A stretch of 64,000 nucleotides of DNA from Labilibacter sediminis (GTDB lineage Bacteria; Bacteroidota; Bacteroidia; Bacteroidales; Marinilabiliaceae), in the NCBI RefSeq assembly GCF_005877885.1, contig NZ_VCHY01000003.1, forward strand, positions 1 through 64,000, written 5' to 3'. The notes beneath the pieces are model-generated. The model was not told where the DNA came from. It made no database searches and saw nothing but the letters and a program-made list of their open reading frames with translations. Position 1 is the stretch's first letter. Each line of letters opens with the position of its first letter. A program made the position numbers and the translations under genes. Shown here piece after piece: positions 17,830 through 29,800 of the stretch.

Positions 17830-19161
17830 TTAATTGTTTTTTACAGAATTAGGAAGGTAATAAATTACAACCCTGTTTTGATCAGTGAAATATTTATTGG
17901 CCACACGTTTAATATCTTCACGTGTTACAGCTAAATATTTATCCAACTCCTGATTAATTAAATCTGTATTCTTGTAAAAAGTATAGTTTGAAGCCAGATT
18001 TTCTGCAATCGTAGCCATTCTTCGATTCCCGTTTACAACCTGATTTTCAACCTGATTTTTAAGTTTTGTAAACTCACGTTCCGAAATAAGATCATTTTTA
18101 ACCTTATTTATTTCCTCATTCATGGCATCTTCTAAATCTTTAACATTTACTCCAGTATTTGGCAATGCATAGGCCAACACCACACCCGGATCTTGCAAGC
18201 CAAGAGGAATAGAAGCCACCTGCATAGCCTTTTGCTGATTATCGACCAATTCTTTATACAACCTTGAGCTTTGACCTCCTGATAAAACTTTATTTAATAA
18301 GTCAACCGCATAATAATCATCAGTTCCCACAGCAGGAACATGGTACGCCTGAATAATCAATGGTAATTGTACCGCACCATAAACCGTATCTCTTACTTCC
18401 GCTGATTGGGGATCATCAAACACTTTTGGTCTGTGCATTTTCTTAGTTCCTCGAGGAATTTCAGAAAAATATCTTGTAGCCATTTCTTTGGCAGTCTCTT
18501 TATTAATATCTCCTGCTATAACCAGACAGGCATTATTGGGCACGTAATAAGTTTCATAAAAATTCACAAAATCCTTATCCTTTGCGCTCATTATGTGCTC
18601 AGGATCACCAATTACAGGCCACTTATATGGATGCTTTTTATAAGCCCTCTCCATAGTCACCTTTAATAAGTCGCCATATGGAGTATTATCATATCGTTGC
18701 TTTTTTTCCTCTATAACTACTCTCTTTTGCGTTGCAATACCAATGGAATCTACTTTGGCATGAAGCATACGCTCTGATTCCAACCACAAACCAAGCTCTA
18801 ACTGATTGGATGGTAAAATTTCGTAGTAATGGGTATAGTCGTACCAAGTACCTGCATTTAAAGTACCTCCCGCCCTTTCAACATAATTTGAATATTCATG
18901 ACGTTCAATGTTTTCTGTTCCTTCAAACATCAGGTGCTCAAAAAAATGTGCAAAACCTGTAAGTTCAGGATTCTCATTTTTTGATCCTACATTATACATC
19001 ACCGAAACCGCCACAATTGGCGTTGAGTTATCCTGATGTAATATCACATGCAATCCATTATCCAAATCAAACTCCTCAAATTTGATTTGATTTGTTTGAG
19101 CTTTCATGTTTATGCTTGTAAAAATGCAAGCAAGAACAAACAAAATTTTAAACTTTACCAT
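17830..19161 (-). CDS. M16-family zinc peptidase, active subunit
   Basis: This 443-residue exported peptidase has a signal peptide (MVKFKILFVLACIFTSINMKAQ). The zinc motif is intact: GFAHFFEHLMFEG, with His72, Glu75 and His76, and a downstream glutamate in KRVVIEEKKQRYDN as third ligand. The C-lobe has GGQSSRLYKELV, typical of M16B processing-peptidase types. It is first in a two-gene operon with the inactive subunit, and the two probably form a periplasmic clamshell peptidase that degrades peptides or misfolded fragments. Its start is followed on the upstream side by a 383-bp intergenic region with GTAC-rich palindromes. Confidence 0.9.
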   Translation of the reverse strand: MVKFKILFVLACIFTSINMKAQTNQIKFEEFDLDNGLHVILHQDNSTPIVAVSVMYNVGSKNENPELTGFAHFFEHLMFEGTENIERHEYSNYVERAGGTLNAGTWYDYTHYYEILPSNQLELGLWLESERMLHAKVDSIGIATQKRVVIEEKKQRYDNTPYGDLLKVTMERAYKKHPYKWPVIGDPEHIMSAKDKDFVNFYETYYVPNNACLVIAGDINKETAKEMATRYFSEIPRGTKKMHRPKVFDDPQSAEVRDTVYGAVQLPLIIQAYHVPAVGTDDYYAVDLLNKVLSGGQSSRLYKELVDNQQKAMQVASIPLGLQDPGVVLAYALPNTGVNVKDLEDAMNEEINKVKNDLISEREFTKLKNQVENQVVNGNRRMATIAENLASNYTFYKNTDLINQELDKYLAVTREDIKRVANKYFTDQNRVVIYYLPNSVKNN

Positions 19162-19280
19162 TTAAGTGTTTTTTAATTTTTATAAAATTGGGTTTTAAGA
19201 GACGTGAGCTTCAATGATTATACCAGTTTTCATTATACTCAATGAGACAACACATTAGTTGATTTATAGTTATGAACAAA

Positions 19281-19335
19281 CTGTACGTTATCGTACGATA
19301 AAATAAATTGAATGTACGATATGATACAGTACATT
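19281..19335. promoter_or_regulatory. Cluster of GTAC-centred palindromes in a divergent promoter region
   Basis: TATCGTACGATA (19289-19300) is a perfect 12-bp palindrome. Just downstream, AATGTAC (19311-19317) and GTACATT (19329-19335) form an inverted repeat with an 11-base spacer, and TGTACG also occurs at 19282-19287. The cluster lies between the M16 operon (-) and the DUF6452 gene (+), in a 383-bp region with no convincing ORF. Repeated TGTACG words suggest an operator for a dimeric regulator. The regulator is unknown. Confidence 0.5.
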
Positions 19336-19544
19336 ATGCTGTAAACCAAGAGGTATGCAATATACAATTTAGGATTAAAATTACATTTCATAATAATACT
19401 TTTTATTACCGTAATCGCGATTCAAAACAAATTTGCCTAAACTATTCATTCATTGCCTCTATTTCGTTAATATTGCAATATCAATTATAACAGAGGAAAA
19501 GTAGCAATGTTTACTAAAACTAACTCAACAGAAAATCAATTTTA

Positions 19545-20015
19545 ATGAGAATCAGGATACTATTCTTTTCACTTATTTTTATAGCTGTAGTTTATGCCTG
19601 TACAAGTGACGACAGTGATTTTTGCTTATCGAATCAACAATCCGTGCAATCAGGATTTTATAGTTCCAGTTACAGCACTGACAGGGATACAACAGTAAGC
19701 GATGTTGTTATTTACAGCACTGGTATTGATAGTATAACCTACGATACTGCTACTGTGAGCAAAACATTTTTACCCTTATCTATGCATAACGACACCTCTG
19801 AATATATTATTGAGATTAATAAATTGAAGGATACGGTATCTTTTGTGCATACCAAAGAACTTAACTTTGTTTCGGGCGAATGCGGTTTCATTTTTACATT
19901 TGAGCTGGATACCATTTTATATTCAGACAATCAAATTATTGATTCAGTGGCTATTGACTACCCTTCTATTGTTTACGGCGAAAATATCGAAAATGTTAAA
20001 ATATATCTTTACTAG
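19545..20015 (+). CDS. DUF6452-like lipoprotein
   Basis: A 156-residue lipoprotein (lipobox VVYAC, Cys19) with few features: a CLSNQQ segment soon after the signal, then a predicted beta-strand-rich region (VVIYSTGIDSITYDT, FIFTFELDTI). A conserved-looking SGECGF with a second cysteine lies near residue 110. Size, layout and the overlap with a DUF6048-type gene fit the DUF6452 family of Bacteroidota, whose function is unknown. The last 23 bases overlap the next gene, which implies translational coupling. Confidence 0.6.
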   Translation: MRIRILFFSLIFIAVVYACTSDDSDFCLSNQQSVQSGFYSSSYSTDRDTTVSDVVIYSTGIDSITYDTATVSKTFLPLSMHNDTSEYIIEINKLKDTVSFVHTKELNFVSGECGFIFTFELDTILYSDNQIIDSVAIDYPSIVYGENIENVKIYLY

Positions 20016-20766
20016 CATACTTTTTTTAGCGATTGGTTTTAGCTCTTTTGGCCAGGATTATACACAACCCAGCGGGCAAAACAGAAATGGCAACAACCAG
20101 CAACGTCCTGAAGACGAAGAAGGAACTCCTCGTCAGAAAAAAGAGAAGCTACCTTATCCGAATAAGAAAAGGGGAACATCTTTTGGCGTTGATATCACCC
20201 AGTTTTTTGTACCTGTTTTTGATGATGACAGAATTGTTGCAGAAGCCAACATCAGAACCAATTTTAAGAAACGAATGTTTTTAACTGGCTCTTTGGGCTA
20301 CGAAAAAATATCATTCGACGACAAATCTTATCACTACGATTCGGATGGTGTTTTTGCCAGGGTAGGTATTGATTATGATATTTTTATTGTAGATGAACCT
20401 GATAACAACGACAACATTTTAATTGGATTAAGGTACGGAATGGCCATTCAGGATCATGGTTCAGATTTAATTACAATAGAAGATGGTTATTGGGGTAATT
20501 ATGAGACTTCCATCGACAATTACAGCTTAAATTCGCACTGGGTTGAGCTGGTTGCAGGATTAAGATCCGAAGTGCTTAAAAACTTATATTTTAGCTGGTT
20601 TATTCGCGTAAAAGGAAAAATACATTCTAACAATACAGAGGTACTGGAGCCATACAGAATACCCGGATATGGAAAAGGAGCAAACGCTATCAATCTGGGC
20701 TTCTCTTACAACGTTGCCTATCAAATTCCATGGGGAAATAAAAACAGAAAGGCCCCAACTCCGTAA
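19993..20766 (+). CDS. DUF6048-like outer-membrane beta-barrel protein
   Basis: The start at 19993 (MLKYIFTSILFLAIGFSSFGQ, a clear signal peptide) is chosen over an upstream in-frame start that would add 50 residues overlapping the previous gene. The mature 235 residues begin with a polar, low-complexity stretch (QPSGQNRNGNNQQRPEDEE) and then alternate strands such as TSFGVDITQFFVPVF, RMFLTGSLGYEKI, ILIGLRYGMAI and WVELVAGLRSEV, as in a small outer-membrane barrel. The pairing with the preceding lipoprotein is typical of DUF6452/DUF6048. The pair probably forms an envelope complex (inference). Confidence 0.65.
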   Translation: MLKYIFTSILFLAIGFSSFGQDYTQPSGQNRNGNNQQRPEDEEGTPRQKKEKLPYPNKKRGTSFGVDITQFFVPVFDDDRIVAEANIRTNFKKRMFLTGSLGYEKISFDDKSYHYDSDGVFARVGIDYDIFIVDEPDNNDNILIGLRYGMAIQDHGSDLITIEDGYWGNYETSIDNYSLNSHWVELVAGLRSEVLKNLYFSWFIRVKGKIHSNNTEVLEPYRIPGYGKGANAINLGFSYNVAYQIPWGNKNRKAPTP

Positions 20767-20799
20767 ATGAGACCTTTTATATTTGTAAGGAAAAAGAAC

Positions 20800-21501
20800 C
20801 TAATACAACATCTTTAACACCCTGTTTTCAAGCCCTTTATAAATACACAATGCATCACTGCTCACTCCATCAAGTTGCGCGGCGATTTTTAGTACTTCCC
20901 AGGCCATATAGCTTCCTATAATTCCCGGAACCGCACCAATCACGCCCAATACTTTACCATTGTCTTGTGGAGCGCTGGGAAAAACATCAGAATATGCCGG
21001 ACTTCCCTGGTAGTTAAAAACAGAATACTGTCCTTCAAAATCGGCAACTGAACCATGTACAAACGGCTTGTTTTGCAGCTGAGTATATTTATCAATGAGA
21101 TACCTGGAGTTAAAGTTATCTGTAGCGCCCACCACAATATCATACTCACTAATAATAGCTTCAGCATTATCTTCTGTCAGGAAATCTGTAGACACTACAT
21201 ATTCCACTTCTGAATTGAGCTTACTTAATTTATTTGCGGCCAGCTTAGCTTTATACAAGCCTATTTCATCTTCGCGATATAAAATTTGACGCTGCAGGTT
21301 AGAAACACTGACTTTATCCGCATCTATAATTCCTATTTTACCTACACCCGCACCTGCCAGATATTGCAATACGGGACAACCTAATCCGCCGGCACCCACT
21401 ACCAATACACGGGTTGTTTTTAGCTTTTCCTGACCTTCTTTACCAAAACCCGGTAAAATAACCTGACGGTTATACCTGTCTAATTCTTCCTGCTTTAACA
21501 T
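20800..21501 (-). CDS. thiF: ThiF/MoeB-type adenylyltransferase without zinc cysteines
   Basis: ThiF adenylates the C-terminal Gly-Gly of ThiS before sulfur transfer. The 233-residue protein has the Rossmann motif VVGAGGLGCPVLQYLAGAGVG, the DxDxVSxSNLQRQ element (IIDADKVSVSNLQRQILY) and ATDNFNSRYLI, all of the E1-like family. Two known ThiF/MoeB features are missing. The CxxC zinc pairs are absent (SPAYSDVFPSAP stands where PCYRCLFP is common), and the usual NCAEAGV segment with a cysteine reads DNGKVLGVIGAVPG. Adenylation should still work, but a covalent acyl-disulfide step through that cysteine should not. It is last in the thiamine operon, 12 bp after thiH. Confidence 0.85.
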   Translation of the reverse strand: MLKQEELDRYNRQVILPGFGKEGQEKLKTTRVLVVGAGGLGCPVLQYLAGAGVGKIGIIDADKVSVSNLQRQILYREDEIGLYKAKLAANKLSKLNSEVEYVVSTDFLTEDNAEAIISEYDIVVGATDNFNSRYLIDKYTQLQNKPFVHGSVADFEGQYSVFNYQGSPAYSDVFPSAPQDNGKVLGVIGAVPGIIGSYMAWEVLKIAAQLDGVSSDALCIYKGLENRVLKMLY

Positions 21502-21513
21502 GTACCTTAATAT

Positions 21514-22641
21514 TTACATTAAACACTGATCCCAATCTTTCCAAACCGTCTCATATCCCTTACTCTGAATCACTTCTGATATTTTATCCGGTGTTCTGCA
21601 ATCCGATACTTCAAATTGCTTTAATTCCTTATCGGGATTTGCATACCCTCCCGGCTCTGTTTTACTTCCGGCACTCATATTGGTAATTCCCAAACCAATC
21701 ATATTGTTTCTGAATACAGGATTCTCTCTTGTACTCAATGATATTTCCAATTCCTGATTAAAAATACGATAAGCACATATGAGCTGAACCAACTGTTTAT
21801 CATTTACCGGATAGTTAGGCTCAAAGCTTCCGGCATGAGGACGTAAACGCGGGAATGATATACTGTATTTTGTTTGCCAATATTTTCGTTCCAGATACTG
21901 CAAATGCATAGCAGTAAAAAGACTATCGGTTCTCCAATCCTCCAGCCCCAATAAACAGCCTAAACCTATCCTGTGAATATTGGCCTTACCAAGGCGATCA
22001 GGCGTTTCTATGCGATATTTAAAATCTGCTTTTTTCCCTCTCGGGTGATAGATAGAATAACGCTCTGCATGATAGGTTTCCTGATAAATATATACCGTAT
22101 TTAAACCCTGCTTTTGCAAACGTTCATATTCAGGCAAATCCATGGGAGCAATTTCCACAGATATCTGTGCAAAATGAGGTTTTAAAAAGTCAATCACTTC
22201 CTCCACATAATCAATACCACATTTGCCCGGATGCTCTCCTGTAACCAGTAACAAATGCTCAAATCCCATGGATTTAATTACCTCAACTTCTTTTAAAATC
22301 TCATCCTTACTCAGGGTGTGACGTGCTATCTTGTTTTTACAGTTAAATCCACAATAAATACACCCATTGGCACACTCATTCGACAGGTAAAGAGGTATAT
22401 AAAGTTGAACAGTATGTCCGAAACGTTTTTGTGTAAGCCGATGACTTAAAGCCGCCATTTCTTCGAGATGCGACTCTGCCGCCGGCGAAACCAATGCCTT
22501 AAAATCCTCTAAATCGGGTTTTTCACACCGCAGTGCCCTTTGAACATCTGCGCTGGTTTTTGCCATAATTGACTGCGCTTCTTCGTCCCAATTATATTGC
22601 TGATGTACTGAATAAAACGACATACTTTTCTGAAAATACAA
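21514..22641 (-). CDS. thiH: ThiH, radical-SAM tyrosine lyase (2-iminoacetate synthase)
   Basis: ThiH splits tyrosine to make dehydroglycine for the thiazole ring. The 375-residue protein has the radical-SAM cluster motif CANGCIYCGF near residue 89, then LLVTGEHPGKCGIDYVEE, IAPMDLPEYERLQ, VYIYQETYHAERY and SFPRLRPHAG, all characteristic of ThiH. A C-terminal GITNMSAGSKTEPGGY supports the call. It lies between thiG and thiF. Its start is only 15 bp from the end of a 267-bp inverted-repeat element that separates it from thiG. Confidence 0.95.
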   Translation of the reverse strand: MYFQKSMSFYSVHQQYNWDEEAQSIMAKTSADVQRALRCEKPDLEDFKALVSPAAESHLEEMAALSHRLTQKRFGHTVQLYIPLYLSNECANGCIYCGFNCKNKIARHTLSKDEILKEVEVIKSMGFEHLLLVTGEHPGKCGIDYVEEVIDFLKPHFAQISVEIAPMDLPEYERLQKQGLNTVYIYQETYHAERYSIYHPRGKKADFKYRIETPDRLGKANIHRIGLGCLLGLEDWRTDSLFTAMHLQYLERKYWQTKYSISFPRLRPHAGSFEPNYPVNDKQLVQLICAYRIFNQELEISLSTRENPVFRNNMIGLGITNMSAGSKTEPGGYANPDKELKQFEVSDCRTPDKISEVIQSKGYETVWKDWDQCLM

Positions 22642-22655
22642 TGAAAATTTCTATT

Positions 22656-22922
22656 AACCTGAGTTCGACATAAAATTATTGGCTCAGACCGCTTATTAAT
22701 ATTGAGTTTCAAGAAATATTTGTGAAGGTATAGCGGGCTATATCAAACAAATATGACGCAGAAAATCGATGTTAATAAGTGGTTTTACTTGAACTTTTTA
22801 TTAAAACACTAATCTACTGCGTAAAATAATATTAACATAGCTCGCTATGCCAATATTATTTCACTTGTACATCAGTATTTTAAATAAAATCTGAGCTAAA
22901 TAATTTTAATCGAACTCAGGTT
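22656..22922. mobile_element. MITE-like element between thiG and thiH
   Basis: The ends are inverted repeats: AACCTGAGTTCGA at 22656-22668 matches the reverse complement of 22910-22922 exactly, and similarity continues (TAAAATTATT, then GCTCAG) to about 32 bp per side. ATT flanks both ends (22653-22655 and 22923-22925), a possible 3-bp target duplication. Inside, each half has its own palindromic core: TATAGCGGGCTATA near 22728 and CATAGCTCGCTATG near 22836, so single strands could fold into paired hairpins. There is no ORF. It fits a miniature inverted-repeat transposable element that would need a transposase from elsewhere. It sits in the operon without breaking a gene. Confidence 0.75.
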
Positions 22923-22942
22923 ATTACATTATCACCAACTAA

Positions 22943-23716
22943 CTACAGTTGATTTAAAAAACTGGTTAAAGGACTGCTGGCTTCTGCCTGATGACGAACT
23001 GCACCGGGTTCGGATAAACGTGCTATCCTGCCTGCCTGCACACTCATTTTAAAGGCCTCTCCCATCTTCACCGGATCAGAAGCCACTGCAATGGCAGTAT
23101 TCACCAAAACGGCATCCGCTCCAAGCTCCATGGCTTCGGCAGCATGCGAAGGCACGCCTATTCCTGCATCTACCACCACAGGCAGGTTAGATTGCTCAAT
23201 GATGATCTTTAAAAACTCTCTGGTTTTTAATCCCTGGTTACTCCCAATGGGTGATCCCAAAGGCATAACCGCTGACGCACCGGCATCTTCAAGTTTCTTA
23301 CACAAAACGGGATCTGCATGAATATAGGGCAATATTACAAATCCATCTTTAGCCAACTCATAACATGCCTTTAGAGTTTCTTCTCCATCGGGCAATAAGT
23401 ATTTTGGATCAGGATGAATTTCTAGTTTTAGCCAGTTTGTTCCTAAAGCTTCTCTGGCCAATTGAGCCGCAAAAATGGCTTCTTTGGCATTACGTACACC
23501 ACTGGTATTTGGCAATAGATTAACTCCCGGAATCTGTAAATGATTGATCATTTCATCTACACCACTTTTCATATCAACCCTTTTTAAGGCCACCGTTACC
23601 AATTCCGATTCAGAGGCTACAATAGCATCCTTCATTAACTGATTAGAACCAAATTTTCCGGTGCCGGTAAAAAGGCGCGAACTAAAAGTTTTATCTGCTA
23701 TGATTAATTTATCCAT
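22943..23716 (-). CDS. thiG: ThiG, thiazole synthase
   Basis: ThiG makes the thiazole phosphate from deoxyxylulose phosphate, dehydroglycine and ThiS thiocarboxylate. I use the start at 23716 ([20 protein letters not shown]), 10 bp after the thiD stop. The upstream ATG at 23755 would overlap thiD and adds residues not seen in the family. Landmarks are [43 protein letters not shown] (Schiff-base lysine region), [14 protein letters not shown] and [20 protein letters not shown]. Length (257 residues) is normal. A 227-bp stretch after the stop, nearly all MITE, separates it from thiH. Confidence 0.96.
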   Translation of the reverse strand: MDKLIIADKTFSSRLFTGTGKFGSNQLMKDAIVASESELVTVALKRVDMKSGVDEMINHLQIPGVNLLPNTSGVRNAKEAIFAAQLAREALGTNWLKLEIHPDPKYLLPDGEETLKACYELAKDGFVILPYIHADPVLCKKLEDAGASAVMPLGSPIGSNQGLKTREFLKIIIEQSNLPVVVDAGIGVPSHAAEAMELGADAVLVNTAIAVASDPVKMGEAFKMSVQAGRIARLSEPGAVRHQAEASSPLTSFLNQL

Positions 23717-23726
23717 TGTAATTTTA

Positions 23727-26223
<2,497 letters not shown>

Positions 26224-26270
26224 TTATTGTTTGTTTTATTTTGAGTAATAAAATGATCACAGAGATTTTT

Positions 26271-26474
26271 TCAACCTCCCTTAGTGGCAGATATAATAAG
26301 TACCTGATCATTTGCATTTAACCGGGTAGAACTCCAGTTTTTTTGAAGAATAATTTGGTTGTTGATGGCCAAAGCCACCCCTTTTGTAGATGGAAAATTC
26401 AGCTCCTTGAAAAGATCTGACACCGCAATACCAGAAGAAACTTCTTTTTCTTCATCATTGATAAAAATAACCAT
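26271..26474 (-). CDS. thiS: ThiS, sulfur-carrier protein
   Basis: A 67-residue ubiquitin-like protein ending in KGG, the C-terminus that is adenylated and thiocarboxylated. It has the family's short beta-grasp pattern: MVIFINDEEKEV, GVALAINNQIILQKNW and NDQVLIISATKGG. First gene of the thiamine operon, downstream of the TPP riboswitch. The order thiS-thiC-thiD-thiG-thiH-thiF follows on the same strand. Confidence 0.93.
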   Translation of the reverse strand: MVIFINDEEKEVSSGIAVSDLFKELNFPSTKGVALAINNQIILQKNWSSTRLNANDQVLIISATKGG

Positions 26475-26602
26475 ACATTAAAAAATTTAAAGCCTATGGA
26501 AAGATGTTTCAATCGTCAATAAAATACTGACAAACAAAACCCTACTTTCTCATTCAAGACTGAATTAAAACATATGGTGCTAATAAGTTATACTGAGGAA
26601 AT

Positions 26603-26678
26603 CACTAATCCCTTTACAGCATTATCTGTACAGGTTCAATGGGTATAATCTCAGCCTGAAATATTAGGCACCCCTTAA
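26603..26678 (-). promoter_or_regulatory. TPP (THI-box) riboswitch
   Basis: On the - strand the RNA reads AGGGGTGCC, then CAGGCTGAGATTATACCC, then TTGAACCTG and AGATAATGCTGTAAAGGGA. These are the core parts of the TPP aptamer: the P1-side GGGGTGC, the CUGAGA pyrimidine-sensor loop, the ACC and GAACCUG segments and a GATAATGC pyrophosphate-helix element. It lies about 125 bp before thiS and immediately after a TATATTTG promoter element. TPP binding should turn the operon down, probably at translation or by termination in the leader. Confidence 0.95.
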
Positions 26679-26688
26679 AAAACGTTGG

Positions 26689-26696
26689 CAAATATA
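26689..26696 (-). promoter_or_regulatory. TATATTTG promoter -7 element of the thi operon
   Basis: TATATTTG on the - strand matches the Bacteroidota -7 consensus TAnnTTTG exactly and ends about 10 bp before the first riboswitch bases, so the transcript would start with the aptamer. A clear -33 TTTG is not visible. Confidence 0.6.
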
Positions 26697-26830
26697 ATTA
26701 TTTATTCATCAGGAACACTATGATTTTTATTATCCTGACTAAATCTAAATGTGAATGTTTAAGAAATATAAAGCGAAATGAGGTTGTAAATGTGTCAATG
26801 TCGTTTAACTAATTTGATTAATCGCACAAT

Positions 26831-29800
26831 TTACAACCACTTATCAATCAGCATGGCCAAATCATCGAGTTTCACAGGTTTTCCGATATAATCATTCATG
26901 CCTGCCTCTATACACACTTCTCTATCTCCTTTCATAGCATTTGCTGTCATGGCAATAATTGGTGTTGTTACTTTATGTTGACGTAAAGCTTTAGTGGCAT
27001 CTAAACCGTTTAAAACCGGCATTTGTACATCCATCAATACCAAATCAAATTTAAAATCGCCACTGGTTATCATTTCTACAGCCTCTTTACCATTGTTAGC
27101 AATGGCAGTCTTAAGACCTATTTTATCCAACATTTTTTCAGCAATCTTCTGATTAATTAAATTATCTTCTACCAGTAAGATTATCTTATCCTTGATCTTT
27201 TCTTCGAAAGAACGATCTCCACCATCTTCCTCAACGGATTTTTCTTCGTTACCAAAGAACATTTCGTTAATGGTTTGAAATAATTGGGTATGCTTGATTG
27301 GTTTTTGTACTACCTCATCGATGCTCTTAAAGTCCCATTTTTCACTCCATTTGGCATCCGAAGTGAATAATATGATTTTAGTTTTTGGAATATTTTCTTT
27401 AATCGCAAATAAGAAACTCTCATCTGCCGTACTAAAAACATGAGAATCTATAATAACTAAATCGAAATCTAATGTTTTCTGTATAGCCTCAATAGCCGAT
27501 TTTTCATCGAAACAGCTTTGAGATATAATCCCCCAGTTATTAAGTGTTTTTTTAAGCAGTAAAACATTTGTTTTATGGTTATCTACCACAAGTGTTTTTA
27601 TCTCCTTAAACTTCTTATCCTGAAGCTCTTCTGTTGATTGATTTTTATCTATGACAAACGGCAACATAAAATGGAAAATAGATCCCGGATTTTCCTTACT
27701 CCATGCAAAATTAGGATTAGGACTTTCTACCCATATTTTACCTCCCATTAACTCAATAAGCATTTTTGAAATACTTGTCCCCAATCCGGTACCACCAAAC
27801 TTACGTGTTGTAGAACCATCTGCCTGGGTAAAGGATTCAAATATTTTTTCGAGCTTATCTTTAGGGATGCCAATGCCTGAATCCTCAACCATAAAATGAA
27901 GCGACATCTGTGAGCCAATTTGCTTGCTCACCTCAACTTTTAACACCACCTCTCCTTCCGAGGTAAACTTAATGGAGTTCCCCAACAGATTAATTAATAC
28001 CTGAATTAATCTACTTTCATCACCAATTAAAATACTTGGAATCGTTTGCTCAACGTTACTTATAAGTTCAATCCCCTTTTCATTGGTTTTAAACGACATT
28101 TGATCCATTAAATAATCGATGGTTGATCTGATATTAAACGGATAAGGTTCGATCTTCATCTTACCAGCCTCGATTTTTGAGAAATCAAGGATATCATTAA
28201 TAATATTCAATAAGTTTTCACAAGAACGGCTAATAATAGAAACAACATTATTTTGTTCTGCCGTCATTTCCGTGTTACTTAACAACTCCGTAGCTCCAAT
28301 AATACCGTTCATAGGCGTTCTGATTTCGTGACTCATATTGGCCAGAAACTCCGATTTGGCTTTATTGGATTCCGCTTCTTTTTGCTGTACTTCCTTTTGA
28401 GCACTAATATCCATAAACGCCTCCAGATACACGTTTTCGTGATTCAGACGTATTGGAATAATATTTTTCAGAATAGAACGAGACCTATTATTTTGTTTTA
28501 CCTCAAGTCTTTCTTCTAATATTGAAACAACAATACGGGTTGTTGGATCAGATACATGCTCCTCTTTTTGGGTAATAAAGACTTCGGAATAATCCTGGCC
28601 CTTCATAGCCTCAATCACCTCACGTTGGTTTTTATAACCCATTATTTTAGCCGCAGTATCGTTGGCCTGAATAATTTCTTTATCGCCATTCACAATCAGA
28701 ATACCCACCGGCAAATTCTCCATAATAGTTTTCATGGTTTCTATGGACTCCTCCAATGAGTGCGTAAGAATTCTCTTTTCGGTAATATCTTCTTTTATGG
28801 CAATAAAACTGGAAATCGTATTGGACTTATTTAAAACAGGTGAAATCAACACTTTTTCCCAATACAACTCTCCATTCTTTTTACGGTTATTCACCTCCCC
28901 GGTCCATATTTTACCTTCCTGAATGGTTTGCCAGAAAGTTGGAGAAATTTCTCCGTTGTTATCGTGAAAAAGATCAATATTTGTCTTTAATACCTCAGCT
29001 TTGGTATAACCGGTAATATCTTCAAAACCTTTATTTACGTACTCCACATTACCTTTTGTATTGGTAATCATAATGGAAATAGGGCTCTGCTCAACAGCCT
29101 GAAGAAGTTTGTCATTATTTTCTTCTGCCCGCATTCTGTTAATGATAACTTTCTTAATCTGGATGATTAAATAATAAGTAGTTATTGCTGCCAGTAATGA
29201 AAAGAAGAAAAGACTCAGGTATTTAATGTTATTGTACTTGTTTAAAATATTGATGCTTGCATTGTTTAAAGAGATAACGTTTTTATTGATTTCATAAGAA
29301 ATCTGATTTTCTATTTCATTAATTCTTGAAAATAAAGTTTCTGACTGCTTGATATAAAAATTAATGGTTTGCTGGTATTTCTCGTAATCCAATGCAGGTT
29401 TTTCAAGGTTAGGTCCTATAATGCCCGCTATCTTTGATGCCAAAAGCTGTAAGTCATTTACCTTTGGAGCGAGCTCTCTGATTTCCGGTATAGAGCCCAT
29501 AAACTCATCCACTTCATGAACGATTACTTCTGTAATTATTTCCTGATCCTGAAGATTTACAGGTTTAACTTCATTAAGCGTTCCCCCATTATCCAGAATA
29601 TCAACAATGTTTAAACATTCAGCAACCAGTCCGTTTATGCTGTTTTGTGTATTCTTAAGTTGTTGTGGGTGATCAATTCCTGAGAAATCTTTAAATAAAA
29701 GATTTAGTTTTAAAATATTCTTCTGGAGTACTTTATCTATTTTTTGCTTTTGCTCCTGATTATGAATTACCTTTTGATACTTAAGAATATAGTTTTGGTC

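Noticed and set aside
19308-19490. 60-codon ORF downstream of the GTAC palindromes
   Set aside because: Starts inside the palindrome cluster, has no motif and no ribosome binding site; probably chance.
26781-26838. Long inverted repeat (AGGTTGTAAATGTG with CACAATTTACAACC) as terminator of the hybrid kinase
   Set aside because: The arms are 30 bp apart, overlap the gene end and have no T-run, so termination is not supported.
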